Shown piece after piece: positions 16,395 through 25,164 of a DNA stretch of 64,000 bases. This stretch comes from Bradyrhizobium sp. (lineage in GTDB: Bacteria; Pseudomonadota; Alphaproteobacteria; Rhizobiales; Xanthobacteraceae): the NCBI RefSeq assembly GCF_016219575.1, contig NZ_JACRMG010000028.1, positions 124,001 to 188,000 on the forward strand, in the 5' to 3' direction. The position numbers and the translations under genes were made by a program. Numbering within the stretch: the first letter of the stretch is position 1; every line of letters begins with the position of its first letter. Under the pieces are notes generated by a model, which saw only the letters and a program-made list of their open reading frames with translations, was not told the origin of the DNA and searched no databases.

Positions 16395-18581
16395 ATGTCT
16401 GTAACGAGTAAAATGCACCTTAATCTTCGGCAAACTGTTCTTGGATCCGTGGCGCTCCTCTGCGTACTTGGACCGCTTCTCGGGGCGGTAGCTGTCACTA
16501 ACCTTATCCTCACGCGAAACGACATTCGGTCGAGCTTCCTGGAACTTGCGTCCAAACCTGAGCCGGACGGCATCATGGCGCTGTCCGATCGTCACTTGGC
16601 CGCCATTGACTTAACTCTCGTTCTCGGTTCCTGCGCCGTGATGGCGGCGTTGATGATCGGGCTTGCCATCGGGTACTTCGTCGATAGGAGCATGTTGAGG
16701 CCAATCGAATTGCTCACCGCTGCCATGGAACGGTTACGCACCGGCGAAACGCCGCTTGCCCGGACTTCCTCGGCTATCGAGCGGCCCGAAACATCTGCTG
16801 ACGCATATCCGGGGATGGAGTTTTTGCCCGAGTATGAAGGCCGCAAACATGAGATCGGAGCGTTGGCCCGAACGCTCCGCCAGTTCCATGAGCGTGGCCT
16901 GGACGTCCAGTTTAAATCAAATCTACTGAATTCGGCCATGGCGAACATGTCGCAGGGGCTTTGCATGTACGACGCCGATGACCGGCTTGTCGTCTGCAAC
17001 AGCCGCTTTCAGGATATTTACGGTCTCCCCGCCGAGGCCATCGAGCCCGGAACTCCCATCCACCGCGTTGCCGAGCCGGAATGCGTGGGCCACGATTGGG
17101 AATGCGACCTTGTGGAAGCTTACGCGACGATAAAGGCTGCTCTCGCGAGGGATGAGCGTCTGCTACCTGAGCAGCGGCTCGCGGATGGCCGCACGATCTC
17201 GATCTCGGCCGTACCAACGGAGAATGGTGGCTGGGTCGCGACCTTCGAGGACATCAGCGAACGTCGCGCGGCGGATGCGAGGATCGCGCATATGGCGCAT
17301 CACGACGCGCTCACGGGCTTGCCCAACCGGGTGCTGTTCCGTCTAGAGGCCGAGCAGGCGCTCAAGCGAGCGCGCCGGGGCGAACAGCTCGCCGTTATCT
17401 ACCTTGACCTGGATGGTTTCAAGGCCGTGAACGATATGCTTGGCCACGCGATCGGGGACCGGTTGCTGGTCGCTGTCGCGGATCGGTTGCGCGCGAGCAT
17501 GCGTGACGACGCCTTTGTCGCCCGCCTTGGGGGAGACGAGTTTGCAGTTGTGTTGGCCGTGGGTCAGCCGGACGACTTGGCCGTGCTGGCGCAACGAATC
17601 ATCGAGACGCTCAGCACGCCCTACGACATCGGCGACCATCAGCTCATGATCGGAGCGAGCGTCGGCATCGCCGTGGCGCCCACCGATGGTCACGACCCAG
17701 ACCAGCTTCTGAAGAAGGCCGATATGGCTCTTTATCGAGCCAAGGCGGATGGCCGGGGCAAGTACTTCTTTTTCGAAGCCTGGATGGACGAGAGAATGCA
17801 AGCTCGTCGAGCGCTTGAGGTCGATCTCCGCAAGGCTCTGGCGCGGGAGGAGTTCGAGGTGTTCTATCAGCCTCTCGTCAACCTTCAGACGAACGAGGTC
17901 AGCAGCTTCGAGGCGCTGCTGCGCTGGCGACACCCCGTGCGCGGCATGGTTGGGCCCGACAATTTCATACCGCTTGCGGAAGAGATCGGATTGATCAACG
18001 AAATCGGAGCCTGGGTGCTGAAACAGGCGTGTTCGGACGCCATGGGATGGCCCGATCACCTGAAACTCGCCGTTAACGTATCTTCTCTTCAATTTAGGAG
18101 TAACAGGTTATCCCTCGATGTCGTGGCAGCCTTAGGTCATTCGGGACTGCCTGCAAGCCGGCTTGAAATTGAGATCACCGAGACCGCGTTGTTGCAGGAT
18201 ACGGAGGCGACCATCGCGGTCCTGTATGAGCTTCGACAACTCGGACTCAGCATCGCCATGGATGATTTCGGGACAGGCTACTCTTCGTTGGGCTACCTGC
18301 GGAAATTCCCGTTCGACAAGATCAAGATCGACAAGTCTTTCACTCTAGGTTTGCCGGATCGGGCCGATTCCTTGGCGATCGTGCGGGCTATGATGGGGCT
18401 CGGGGTGAACCTTGGCATGATCACGACCGCCGAGGGCGTCGAGACGGAGGAGCAGCTTGCTGCGCTACGAGCCGAAGGCTGCACCGAGGTGCAGGGCTAT
18501 CTGTTCAGCCCAGCGCGACCGGCCGGGGAGATCGCTGCCCTGCTTTCCAGAATGCGGGGACAGACCAGAGTCGTTGCGTGA
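16395..18581 (+). CDS. Membrane-bound PAS-GGDEF-EAL protein (c-di-GMP turnover)
   Basis: A 728-residue protein. It has two membrane segments (about residues 13-38 and 73-96), a HAMP-like linker, a PAS domain at about 175-290 (NSAMANMSQGLCMYDADDRL), a GGDEF domain at about 298-455 with intact GGDEF at 379-383, and an EAL domain at about 470-715 with EAL at 506-508. Later EAL-domain blocks ITETALLQD and MDDFGTGYSSLGYLRKFPFD are intact. The product inhibition site upstream of GGDEF reads R370-D-D-A373 rather than RxxD, so feedback inhibition may be lost. Both enzymatic halves look functional; which activity dominates cannot be told. The nearby PilZ protein may read its signal. Confidence 0.92.
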   Translation: MSVTSKMHLNLRQTVLGSVALLCVLGPLLGAVAVTNLILTRNDIRSSFLELASKPEPDGIMALSDRHLAAIDLTLVLGSCAVMAALMIGLAIGYFVDRSMLRPIELLTAAMERLRTGETPLARTSSAIERPETSADAYPGMEFLPEYEGRKHEIGALARTLRQFHERGLDVQFKSNLLNSAMANMSQGLCMYDADDRLVVCNSRFQDIYGLPAEAIEPGTPIHRVAEPECVGHDWECDLVEAYATIKAALARDERLLPEQRLADGRTISISAVPTENGGWVATFEDISERRAADARIAHMAHHDALTGLPNRVLFRLEAEQALKRARRGEQLAVIYLDLDGFKAVNDMLGHAIGDRLLVAVADRLRASMRDDAFVARLGGDEFAVVLAVGQPDDLAVLAQRIIETLSTPYDIGDHQLMIGASVGIAVAPTDGHDPDQLLKKADMALYRAKADGRGKYFFFEAWMDERMQARRALEVDLRKALAREEFEVFYQPLVNLQTNEVSSFEALLRWRHPVRGMVGPDNFIPLAEEIGLINEIGAWVLKQACSDAMGWPDHLKLAVNVSSLQFRSNRLSLDVVAALGHSGLPASRLEIEITETALLQDTEATIAVLYELRQLGLSIAMDDFGTGYSSLGYLRKFPFDKIKIDKSFTLGLPDRADSLAIVRAMMGLGVNLGMITTAEGVETEEQLAALRAEGCTEVQGYLFSPARPAGEIAALLSRMRGQTRVVA

Positions 18582-18913
18582 TGACGACCAGAATGTCCAA
18601 GCCACATTTACCGTTATTCGGCCCTTTAATTGCGGGTCCGTGTCAAGTTCCTTTCTGATGTCATCGCTGGGGTCATGGTCCTTTCCAAGGTCGTCGAGCA
18701 TCTCATGATGATGTCCGGGTCGTGCGGCGCGACAATCAAGATGGGAATCCCGCGACAATCAGGATGAGAATGCGCCGCTGCTGGGGTGACGAAGGGAGGG
18801 CGTAGCCCGACCGGAGTTACCCCAGCAGCGGCGTGGGCGCCCGAAGGGCCTCATTTGGCGGTAACGGCGGCTGGTCAAGGATCGGTTTTCTCTTTCGAGA
18901 GGACCCCAATTCC
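18582..18913. other. Intergenic stretch with remains of an insertion-sequence end
   Basis: A 332-bp stretch with no gene. It contains two near-identical 14-base direct repeats, CGACAATCAAGATG (18731-18744) and CGACAATCAGGATG (18753-18766). Next to them is a long inverted repeat (separate entry). Directly repeated and inverted end sequences of this kind are typical of IS21-family termini, which fits the istA-like pseudogene that follows. Confidence 0.5.
18773..18833. repeat. Inverted repeat, 18-bp arms, upstream of IS21-like transposase
   Basis: CGCCGCTGCTGGGGTGAC at 18773-18790 pairs with GTTACCCCAGCAGCGGCG at 18816-18833 (one mismatch), with a 25-base spacer. It may be a regulatory stem of the mobile element or an element end. 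There is no T-run, so a simple terminator is unlikely. Confidence 0.65.
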
Positions 18914-19780
18914 TTGGCTGACCGACACGTCACCGATCAACAAATGAGGCTTTTCATGAACTTGCGCCGCAACCATTCGCCAGCCATTGCCGCTGCGAAG
19001 GCCGGATTCAGCACCTCCGCCGCCTACCGGTTCGAGAAGGATCCCCGACTTCCAACCCAAAAACAGGCGCCCCGCGAACGTCGCCGCGCCGATCCATTCG
19101 TCGACGTCTGGGAGAACGACGTCCTCCCCATGCTGAAGGCCGCCCCGGATTGCGGCCGATCGCCGTGTTCGAGGAACTATGCCGTCGGCACCCGGAACTG
19201 GGCTCCGGGAAGCGGCGGACGCTTGAACGGCGGATCAGGGCGTGGCGCGCGGTGAACGGCCCGGACCGGGAGGTGATCTTCCGCCAGGAGCATCCGCCGG
19301 GTCGCATGGGCTTGTCAGACTTCACCGAGGTCGCGGATCACCGTCGCCGGCCAGTTGCTGGACTGCCGGTTCTATCACTTCCGTCTGCCGTTTTCCGGCT
19401 TCGAACACGCCCATGTCGTGCTCGGTGGCGAGAGCTTTGTCGCGCTGGCGGAAGGGTTGCAGAACGCCCTGTGGTCGCTGGGCGGGGTTCCCGAGCAGCA
19501 CCGAAGCGACAGCCTTTCGGCGGCGTTCCGCAATCTCGGCGCCGACGCCAAGGAGGATTTGACGACACGCTACGAGGCATTCTGCGGCTATTACGGCATG
19601 ACACCGACCCGCAACAATCGCGGAGTGTCGCATGAGAATGGTTCGATCGAGAGCGCGCATGGCCATCTCAAGAGGGCGCTCGCCGACGCCCTGTTGCTGC
19701 GCGCGTCGCGCGACTTCGACGATCTTGCGGCATGGCGAGGCTTCGTCGACGAGAGCGTCGGACGTAGGCTTTTCATCCGA
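18914..19780 (+). pseudogene. IS21-family transposase (IstA-like), frameshifted and truncated
   Basis: Starting near TTG 18914 the frame reads LADRHVTDQQMRLFMNLRRN, an IstA N-terminus whose start codon is now TTG. The frame shifts near 19147 (to LRPIAVFEELCRRHPELGSG) and again near 19340 (to TVAGQLLDCRFYHFRLPFSG). The third segment includes GFEHAHVVLGGESFVALAEG and RNNRGVSHENGSIESAHGHL, part of the DDE integrase core. The C-terminal part after about ESVGRR is missing and no istB follows. Its end lies about 80 bp from the end of alkJ, so this dead element marks one edge of the alkane island. Confidence 0.85.
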
Positions 19781-19860
19781 ACTCGGTTGGAGTCACACCC
19801 GCCGGATCGGCATATTTCACACGGATTGACAGCTTTGCTGGAAATATTCTGCGACACAGC

Positions 19861-21492
19861 CTAAATATGGATCTTCCCCAAAATCATGTCAGCAGCATTT
19901 TCCGCGATCATGATGGTCGGCGCATTGGTGTTGCCCGCCACCAGCGTCGGCATGATCGAGGCGTCGATCACCCGCAGCCCCTCGATACCGCGCACCCGAA
20001 GCTGCGGATCGACCACCGACGCCGGATCGGCGCCCATCCGGCAGGTTCCGACCGGGTGATAGATCGTCTCGGCCCGCTTGCGGATATCGGCGGCGATTTC
20101 GTCATCGCTCTGAACCGCGGGACCGGGCAAAACCTCGCGCCGGGAATGAACAGCCATGGCAGGCGCGTCGAAGATGCGCCTGCCGATCTTGACCCCCGCG
20201 ATCATGGTTTTCATATCCTCCGGGTCATCGAGGTATTTCGGGTCGATCAGCGGATCATCCAGGGGATCGGGGCTTTTCAGACCGATCCTGCCCCGGCTTT
20301 TCGGCAGCAGGTCGCAGATGTGCAGGGTAAAGCCATAACCGTAGGTGATCTTGCGTCCATGGTCGTTCAGATAGGTCGGGAGGAAGTGGAATTGCAGGTT
20401 CGGCCGGTCGCGCTCGGGCGTGCTTTTAACGAAGCCGCCCGATTCCGCGACGTTGCTGGTCAGAAACCCCTTGCGGCGGAAGATATAGGAAAACAGCCCC
20501 GCCACCGCGCGCGGCGGGAAGCTGAGTGCCACTCCGATCGGTTGACGCGAACTGGCCGCGTTCATCAGCGTGATGTCCAGATGGTCCTGCAGGTTCTTGC
20601 CCACGGCGGGCAGGTCATGCAGCACCGGAATGCCGTGTTCCTTCAGCTCCTCCGCTGCGCCGACGCCCGAGAGCATCAATATCTGCGGCGAATTCACCGC
20701 GCCGCCAGACAGCAGAACCTCACCCGCAGGGTTCAGCCGCGCCTGCTTGTATTTGTTGTTCCGCCTGTAGGACACGCCGATCGCGCGCCGCCCGTCCATC
20801 ACCACGCGGGTCACCCGCGCATCGGTGATGACCTCCAGATTCGGCCGGTCCAGCGCGCTTTCCAGAAACGCCTTTGCCGAACTCCAGCGCCGCCCGCGGT
20901 TCTGGGTAACCTGATAAAGGCCGACCCCTTCCTGACGCTCGCCGTTGAAATCATCATTATGCTGGATCTGCAGTTCGCGCCCCGCCTTGACGAAGGATCG
21001 GCTGAGCGGGTTGACCGTCTGCAATTCGCTGACAAACAGTTCACCACCCGTCCCGTGGTATTCTGAATTACCGAATCGTTGATTGTTTTCCAGTCGCTTG
21101 AACAGGGCGCGGACACGGTCCCAGCCCCAGACCGAGGTGCCAGAGGCGACTTCCCAACCGTCGTAATCCGCCTTGTGGCCGCGCATATAGACCATCGCGT
21201 TGATCGAGCTGGACCCGCCCAGCGTCTTGCCGCGCGGCCAAAACAGGGGGCGGGCGTTCAGATGCTGCTGGGGTTCGGTATTGAAGGCCCAATTCAGTTT
21301 CTTGCTGTTGGCCAGCAGCGCGATGCCGATCGGCGTATGGATCAGCGCGCTCTTGTCTCGCGGTCCCGCCTCCAGCAAGAGGATGCGCTTCGCGGGATCT
21401 GCGGACAGCCTATTTGCAAGCACGCAGCCTGCCGAGCCGGCTCCCACGATGATGTAGTCGTACGTTCCGTGACTTTCAGATCGTTGTTCCAT
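19861..21492 (-). CDS. alkJ: GMC-family alcohol dehydrogenase, AlkJ-like
   Basis: A 543-residue GMC oxidoreductase. The FAD motif DYIIVGAGSAGCVLANRLS is at residues 12-30, the GMC signature 1 region RGKTLGGSSSINAMVYMRG near 86-104, signature 2 GGAVNSPQILMLSGVG near 264-279, and the C-terminal active-site block YHPVGTCRMG followed by NTNAPTIMIAENAADMI. AlkJ of P. putida GPo1 (558 residues) oxidises 1-alkanols to aldehydes and passes electrons to the membrane quinone pool; the same role is inferred here. It is the last gene of the alkBGHJ operon, starting 8 bp after the alkH stop. Choline dehydrogenases are close relatives, but the context favours AlkJ. Confidence 0.87.
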   Translation of the reverse strand: MEQRSESHGTYDYIIVGAGSAGCVLANRLSADPAKRILLLEAGPRDKSALIHTPIGIALLANSKKLNWAFNTEPQQHLNARPLFWPRGKTLGGSSSINAMVYMRGHKADYDGWEVASGTSVWGWDRVRALFKRLENNQRFGNSEYHGTGGELFVSELQTVNPLSRSFVKAGRELQIQHNDDFNGERQEGVGLYQVTQNRGRRWSSAKAFLESALDRPNLEVITDARVTRVVMDGRRAIGVSYRRNNKYKQARLNPAGEVLLSGGAVNSPQILMLSGVGAAEELKEHGIPVLHDLPAVGKNLQDHLDITLMNAASSRQPIGVALSFPPRAVAGLFSYIFRRKGFLTSNVAESGGFVKSTPERDRPNLQFHFLPTYLNDHGRKITYGYGFTLHICDLLPKSRGRIGLKSPDPLDDPLIDPKYLDDPEDMKTMIAGVKIGRRIFDAPAMAVHSRREVLPGPAVQSDDEIAADIRKRAETIYHPVGTCRMGADPASVVDPQLRVRGIEGLRVIDASIMPTLVAGNTNAPTIMIAENAADMILGKIHI

Positions 21493-21500
21493 CGAACCAG

Positions 21501-23000
21501 TTACCCCAGCACCTTGACGACAAGCCTGATGAGCCGCTTCACAAAACCTGTATAGGGCGGGAACAGCATGTGGACGATCGAGTAGCGGTCCTGCAGGACG
21601 GCCTTCTCATGCGAAAATGCCCGAAAGCCAAAGACTCCGTGGGCCGCACCGATGCCCGAGTTGTTCACCCCGCCAAAGGGCAAATTGGGATGCAGGAAAT
21701 GCACGACGGTAAGGTTGATCCCCACCGCGCCGGAACTGGTGCGCGTGATGATGTCCTCGGCAAAAGCCCGGCTATTGTCGAAGACATAAAGCGCCAGCGG
21801 TTTCGGATTGGCGTTAATCTGATCAATCACCTTGTCGATATCGTCATATTCGATGATCGGCAGGATCGGGCCGAACAGTTCCTCGCGCGAAATCGCCATC
21901 TCGGGGGTGATCTGGCTGATCAGCGTGGGCGCCACGAATTTCTGCACCGCATCCGTCTGCCCGCCCAGCAGTATCCGCGCGCTTTTGGCACGGGCATCCT
22001 CGATCAGGCCGGCGACCCGGTTGAAATGCCGGTCATTCACGATACGGCAATAGTCGGGCGTCATCTTCTGCACCTCGGGCGTCTTGCCATAGACGCGACC
22101 GATTTCCGCCATCACCGTCTCGTTGAACTCTTGCGCAATGTCGCGATGCACGAACACGTGGTCGGGCGCAATGCAGGTCTGGCCGTTGTTGGCAAACTTG
22201 CCCCAGACAATATTACGCGCGGCCTTTTTCAGGTTGGCAGTGGGGCCAACGATGGTGGGCGACTTGCCTCCCAGTTCCAAGGTAACCGAGGCCAGTGATT
22301 TCGCCGCCGCTTCCATCACCAGCTTGCCCACCTGCGGGCTGCCGGTGAAGAAGATGTGGTCGAACGGTAGTGCCAGCAACTCCTGCGCGACCGCTGCATC
22401 GCCCTCGACCACCGCCACCAGATCGGGCGAAAACGTTTCGGCCACTATATCCGCAATCAGGGTGGAGGTAGCAGGCGTCAGTTCCGACGGCTTGATGATC
22501 GCGCTGTTGCCGGCCGCCAATGCCGAGACCAGCGGCCCGAAGGCTAGATTCAACGGATAATTCCACGGCGCAATAATCAGACAGATCCCTTTCGGCTCGG
22601 GTCGGATCCTGGCCCTGGTGCCGAAAACACCCAGCGTGGCCGCTGCCCGGCGCGATCGCATCCAGCCCTTCAAGTGGCGTTTGGTGTGCGCGATCTCCTG
22701 CAGCACCGGCAGGATTTCGGTCAGCCTCACCTCGCTCTCGGGCTTACGGAAATCCGCATAAAGAGCCGCGATGATGTCCGTCTCGCGCCGCTGCAGGACT
22801 TCCCTCAGCCGGTTCAGCGCCGCGATGCGTGCCTTGCGGTCGAAATCCGAGCGACGCGCCCAGCCCGCCTCCCGTTGCTTCGCAAAAACATCCGCAACGG
22901 TAGATCTGGTATCCACCAATGGAATGTCGTTCGGATCGGCGTGAATATTCACAATGACCTCCATGGCGGGCCTGATCGGCCCGATACCCTTTGCCAACAC
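21501..23000 (-). CDS. alkH: Fatty aldehyde dehydrogenase, AlkH-like
   Basis: A 499-residue NAD(P)-dependent aldehyde dehydrogenase (counting from GTG 23000). The Rossmann region includes IIAPWNYPLNLAFGPLVSAL, the general-base motif LELGGKSP has Glu at about 242, and the catalytic Cys is at about 276 in NNGQTCIAPDH. The C-terminal block FLHPNLPFGGVNNSGIGAAH is typical of class 3/AlkH-type enzymes with a membrane-associating tail (IVHMLFPPYTGFVKRLIRLV). It would oxidise the aldehyde from AlkJ to a fatty acid. The GTG start lies 7 bp after the alkG stop; an alternative ATG at 22964 would shorten it by 12 residues. From memory it is very close to GPo1 AlkH. Confidence 0.9.
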   Translation of the reverse strand: MLAKGIGPIRPAMEVIVNIHADPNDIPLVDTRSTVADVFAKQREAGWARRSDFDRKARIAALNRLREVLQRRETDIIAALYADFRKPESEVRLTEILPVLQEIAHTKRHLKGWMRSRRAAATLGVFGTRARIRPEPKGICLIIAPWNYPLNLAFGPLVSALAAGNSAIIKPSELTPATSTLIADIVAETFSPDLVAVVEGDAAVAQELLALPFDHIFFTGSPQVGKLVMEAAAKSLASVTLELGGKSPTIVGPTANLKKAARNIVWGKFANNGQTCIAPDHVFVHRDIAQEFNETVMAEIGRVYGKTPEVQKMTPDYCRIVNDRHFNRVAGLIEDARAKSARILLGGQTDAVQKFVAPTLISQITPEMAISREELFGPILPIIEYDDIDKVIDQINANPKPLALYVFDNSRAFAEDIITRTSSGAVGINLTVVHFLHPNLPFGGVNNSGIGAAHGVFGFRAFSHEKAVLQDRYSIVHMLFPPYTGFVKRLIRLVVKVLG

Positions 23001-23007
23001 GAGTTGA

Positions 23008-23556
23008 CTAGGTTTCCTGGCAAAGCGCGTAATCTTTCTTGGTGGCGCCGCACTCCGGGCAACACCAATCCTCGGGAATCTCTTCGAACCGGGTTCCTGC
23101 AGCGATGCCCCCGGAAGGGTCGCCGAGTGCCTCGTCGTAGATATGCCCGCAGGTGATGCAGACCCATTTCACAAAGGGCTTGTTTTCGGCAAAGCCGGGC
23201 TCGCTTTGCAGGCTGAACAATTGGGGGGGCAAAGCCTCCGCGGCCTGCGGTACGGCGGCCATCCGCGCCGCCGGTTTCGACATCGGGCTGGCGGGCTTTT
23301 CGATAACGGCCGTGTCGGTGACCGGGACCGCGCTACGTGCCGTCCCGGCAAACTCGACGGCCTGAGTGGCCGGCGTCGTAGCGGCCGGCGCTTCGCCGAT
23401 CAATTCGAAGTCGACCTTGTCGCGCACTGCGCAATCGGGGCAAGCCCATTCGTCGGGCACGTTGGCCCAAGCAGTGCCTGCGGGAAATCCTTCATGCGGA
23501 TGGCCCAGCGTTTCGTCATAGGTGTATTTACAACCAGGACACTGGTACTTGGCCAT
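23008..23556 (-). CDS. alkG: Two-domain rubredoxin AlkG
   Basis: A 182-residue protein with two rubredoxin domains joined by an Ala/Pro/Thr-rich linker (about residues 54-125). Domain 1 has Cys pairs C6/C9 (CPGC) and C38/C41 (CPDC). Domain 2 has C132/C135 (CITC) and C165/C168 (CPEC). Each set of four Cys binds one iron. GPo1 AlkG (about 173 residues) has the same two-domain plan, and its second domain carries electrons to AlkB. The start ATG 23556 follows an AGGAGGAAAAAGG-type ribosome-binding site. No rubredoxin reductase (alkT) gene is present in the window. Confidence 0.93.
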   Translation of the reverse strand: MAKYQCPGCKYTYDETLGHPHEGFPAGTAWANVPDEWACPDCAVRDKVDFELIGEAPAATTPATQAVEFAGTARSAVPVTDTAVIEKPASPMSKPAARMAAVPQAAEALPPQLFSLQSEPGFAENKPFVKWVCITCGHIYDEALGDPSGGIAAGTRFEEIPEDWCCPECGATKKDYALCQET

Positions 23557-23783
23557 GTTCCTTTTTCCTCCTTTTCCGCCGATCTGACATTGCTGGGCCG
23601 AATGGCAGCTATCCCTGGTTTTTTCCGTAATCGGCGCGCAACCTCTGCCCTATCGCACGGCCTGACCGCCCCACATGGCCAGCCGCTGGCCGCCCGACGA
23701 TTGAAACGAGTCGAGTGGCTCAGGGCTGTGGTGTCGGGTGTCCGCATCGTTTGGCAAGCGAGAGCGGTGCGGAAGTTGGCGGT

Positions 23784-24986
23784 TTACTCGGCAGCAACCA
23801 AGCCGGGCTTTGCGTCGGTGCCGACCGTACCAAACTTGCGTTCGTAAAGCGCGTGCTTGCCATCCTCGATCTGGATCTTGCTCAGATCGCCATGGGCCCA
23901 ATCTACCACGCGCGAGTCCATGGCCGACCTGAACCAACTTGGGATCAACGCGATGAAGAACATGCCCGGATAGCCCGAGGGCAGCGTCGGCAGATCCTTG
24001 AAGTCGCGCAGCGATTGGTAGGACCGCGTCGGATGCGCGTGGTGATCCGAGTGGCGCTGCAAATGGAACAAGATCAGGTTCGACACGATGTGGTTCGAGT
24101 TCCACGAGTGGTGCGGTTTCTGGTGCTCGTAGCGGCCATTGGGCAGTTTTTCACGCAGCAGGCCATAATGCTCAATGTAGTTGGCGCTAGTCAGCTGCCA
24201 CCACCCGAACGCCATTTGGATCGGAAGGAAGACCAGCATCAGGGGGCCGAAGAAGGCAAGCAGACCCGCATAGAGCGCGAAGGTAATCAGCATCGGCTGC
24301 AGAATTTCGTTCTCTATGCTCCAAACGCTCTTGCCCCGGCGCGACAGACGTTCTTCTTCAAGGGCCCATGCGCGGCGGAAGGCACCGGGTATCTCGCGGG
24401 TGGAGAATTTGTAGATGCTTTCGCCCATACGTGAGGTCGCGGGATCCATCGGGGTGGCAACGTCGCGGTGATGGCCCTTGTTGTGCTCGATGAAGAAATG
24501 GCCGTAACCCGCAACCGCAAGCACCAGCTTGGCCAGCCAGCGGTCAAAAGTCTCCTTCTTGTGCCCAAGCTCATGCCCAGTGTTCAGCGCGAGGCCGTTC
24601 ACGATTCCTAGCGAGAGCGCCAAGGTTATGATTTCGAGCCAAGACATCGCATGGGTACTGACCCACCAGGCCGCTACAATCAGGGCTGCGTAATGGATCG
24701 GCACGGTCAGATAGGTCAGGACGCGGTAGTATCGGTCCTTCTCAAGCATCTCGACGGCCTCTTCCGGCGGGTTGTTGAAATCCTCGCCGAACATGGCGTC
24801 CAGAAGCGGCACCATCGCGTACCAGACGATCAGGACCAAGGCGTACCAGATGCTCCATCCGGTCTGCGCTACCAGCCAGAGCCCGATCATTGGCGTCGCC
24901 GGCCACAGGGTGGACAGCATCCAAAGATAGCGCTTACGGTCGATGTAGCCTAAGATTGAAACAGACTGATCTGGCGTATTGATCAT
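23784..24986 (-). CDS. alkB: Alkane 1-monooxygenase AlkB
   Basis: A 400-residue integral membrane di-iron hydroxylase with about six membrane segments. All histidine boxes are intact and at the same numbers as in GPo1 AlkB: H138/H142 in HELGHKK, H168/H172/H173 in EHNKGHH, and H312/H315/H316 in RHSDHHAHPTRSY, plus the NYIEHYGL motif (H273). It inserts oxygen at the terminal carbon of n-alkanes using electrons from AlkG. Trp at position 55, which limits GPo1 AlkB to medium-chain alkanes, is conserved. The start ATG 24986 has GGGGAGGA 8 bases upstream. The 227 bp between alkB and alkG, where GPo1 carries alkF, hold no gene. Confidence 0.96.
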   Translation of the reverse strand: MINTPDQSVSILGYIDRKRYLWMLSTLWPATPMIGLWLVAQTGWSIWYALVLIVWYAMVPLLDAMFGEDFNNPPEEAVEMLEKDRYYRVLTYLTVPIHYAALIVAAWWVSTHAMSWLEIITLALSLGIVNGLALNTGHELGHKKETFDRWLAKLVLAVAGYGHFFIEHNKGHHRDVATPMDPATSRMGESIYKFSTREIPGAFRRAWALEEERLSRRGKSVWSIENEILQPMLITFALYAGLLAFFGPLMLVFLPIQMAFGWWQLTSANYIEHYGLLREKLPNGRYEHQKPHHSWNSNHIVSNLILFHLQRHSDHHAHPTRSYQSLRDFKDLPTLPSGYPGMFFIALIPSWFRSAMDSRVVDWAHGDLSKIQIEDGKHALYERKFGTVGTDAKPGLVAAE

Positions 24987-25098
24987 TCGGCATGTCCTCC
25001 CCTTGACCCCACCATTCGTCGCGCGGCAGGTGACACCAGTACGCCCATCCCGATTCCGAGCGAGCGGAGGAAGCGGAGATCATTGGGCCGGGACTCAC

Positions 25099-25118
25099 AA
25101 CTACACTTAAGTGTAGTT
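25099..25118. promoter_or_regulatory. Perfect 20-bp palindrome in the alkB-alkS intergenic region
   Basis: AACTACACTTAAGTGTAGTT is a perfect palindrome, 112 bp upstream of the alkB ATG and 46 bp upstream of the alkS ATG. It lies in the 178-bp divergent region and is the only conspicuous symmetry there. GPo1 AlkS binds inverted repeats in the alkB and alkS promoters, so this is the best candidate AlkS site; binding itself is not shown. Confidence 0.7.
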
Positions 25119-25164
25119 CCCGATTGGGGTATCCTATAGCTATCTGCGCTGCCTTGAGACGCCC

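Noticed and set aside
19867..21066. A 399-residue plus-strand reading frame opposite alkJ
   Set aside because: It is antisense to an intact GMC oxidoreductase. The translation is Arg/His-rich and without family motifs.
23557..23783. A remnant of alkF (first rubredoxin in GPo1) between alkB and alkG
   Set aside because: No CxxC motif pairs or rubredoxin-like sequence were found in any frame of this 227-bp gap.
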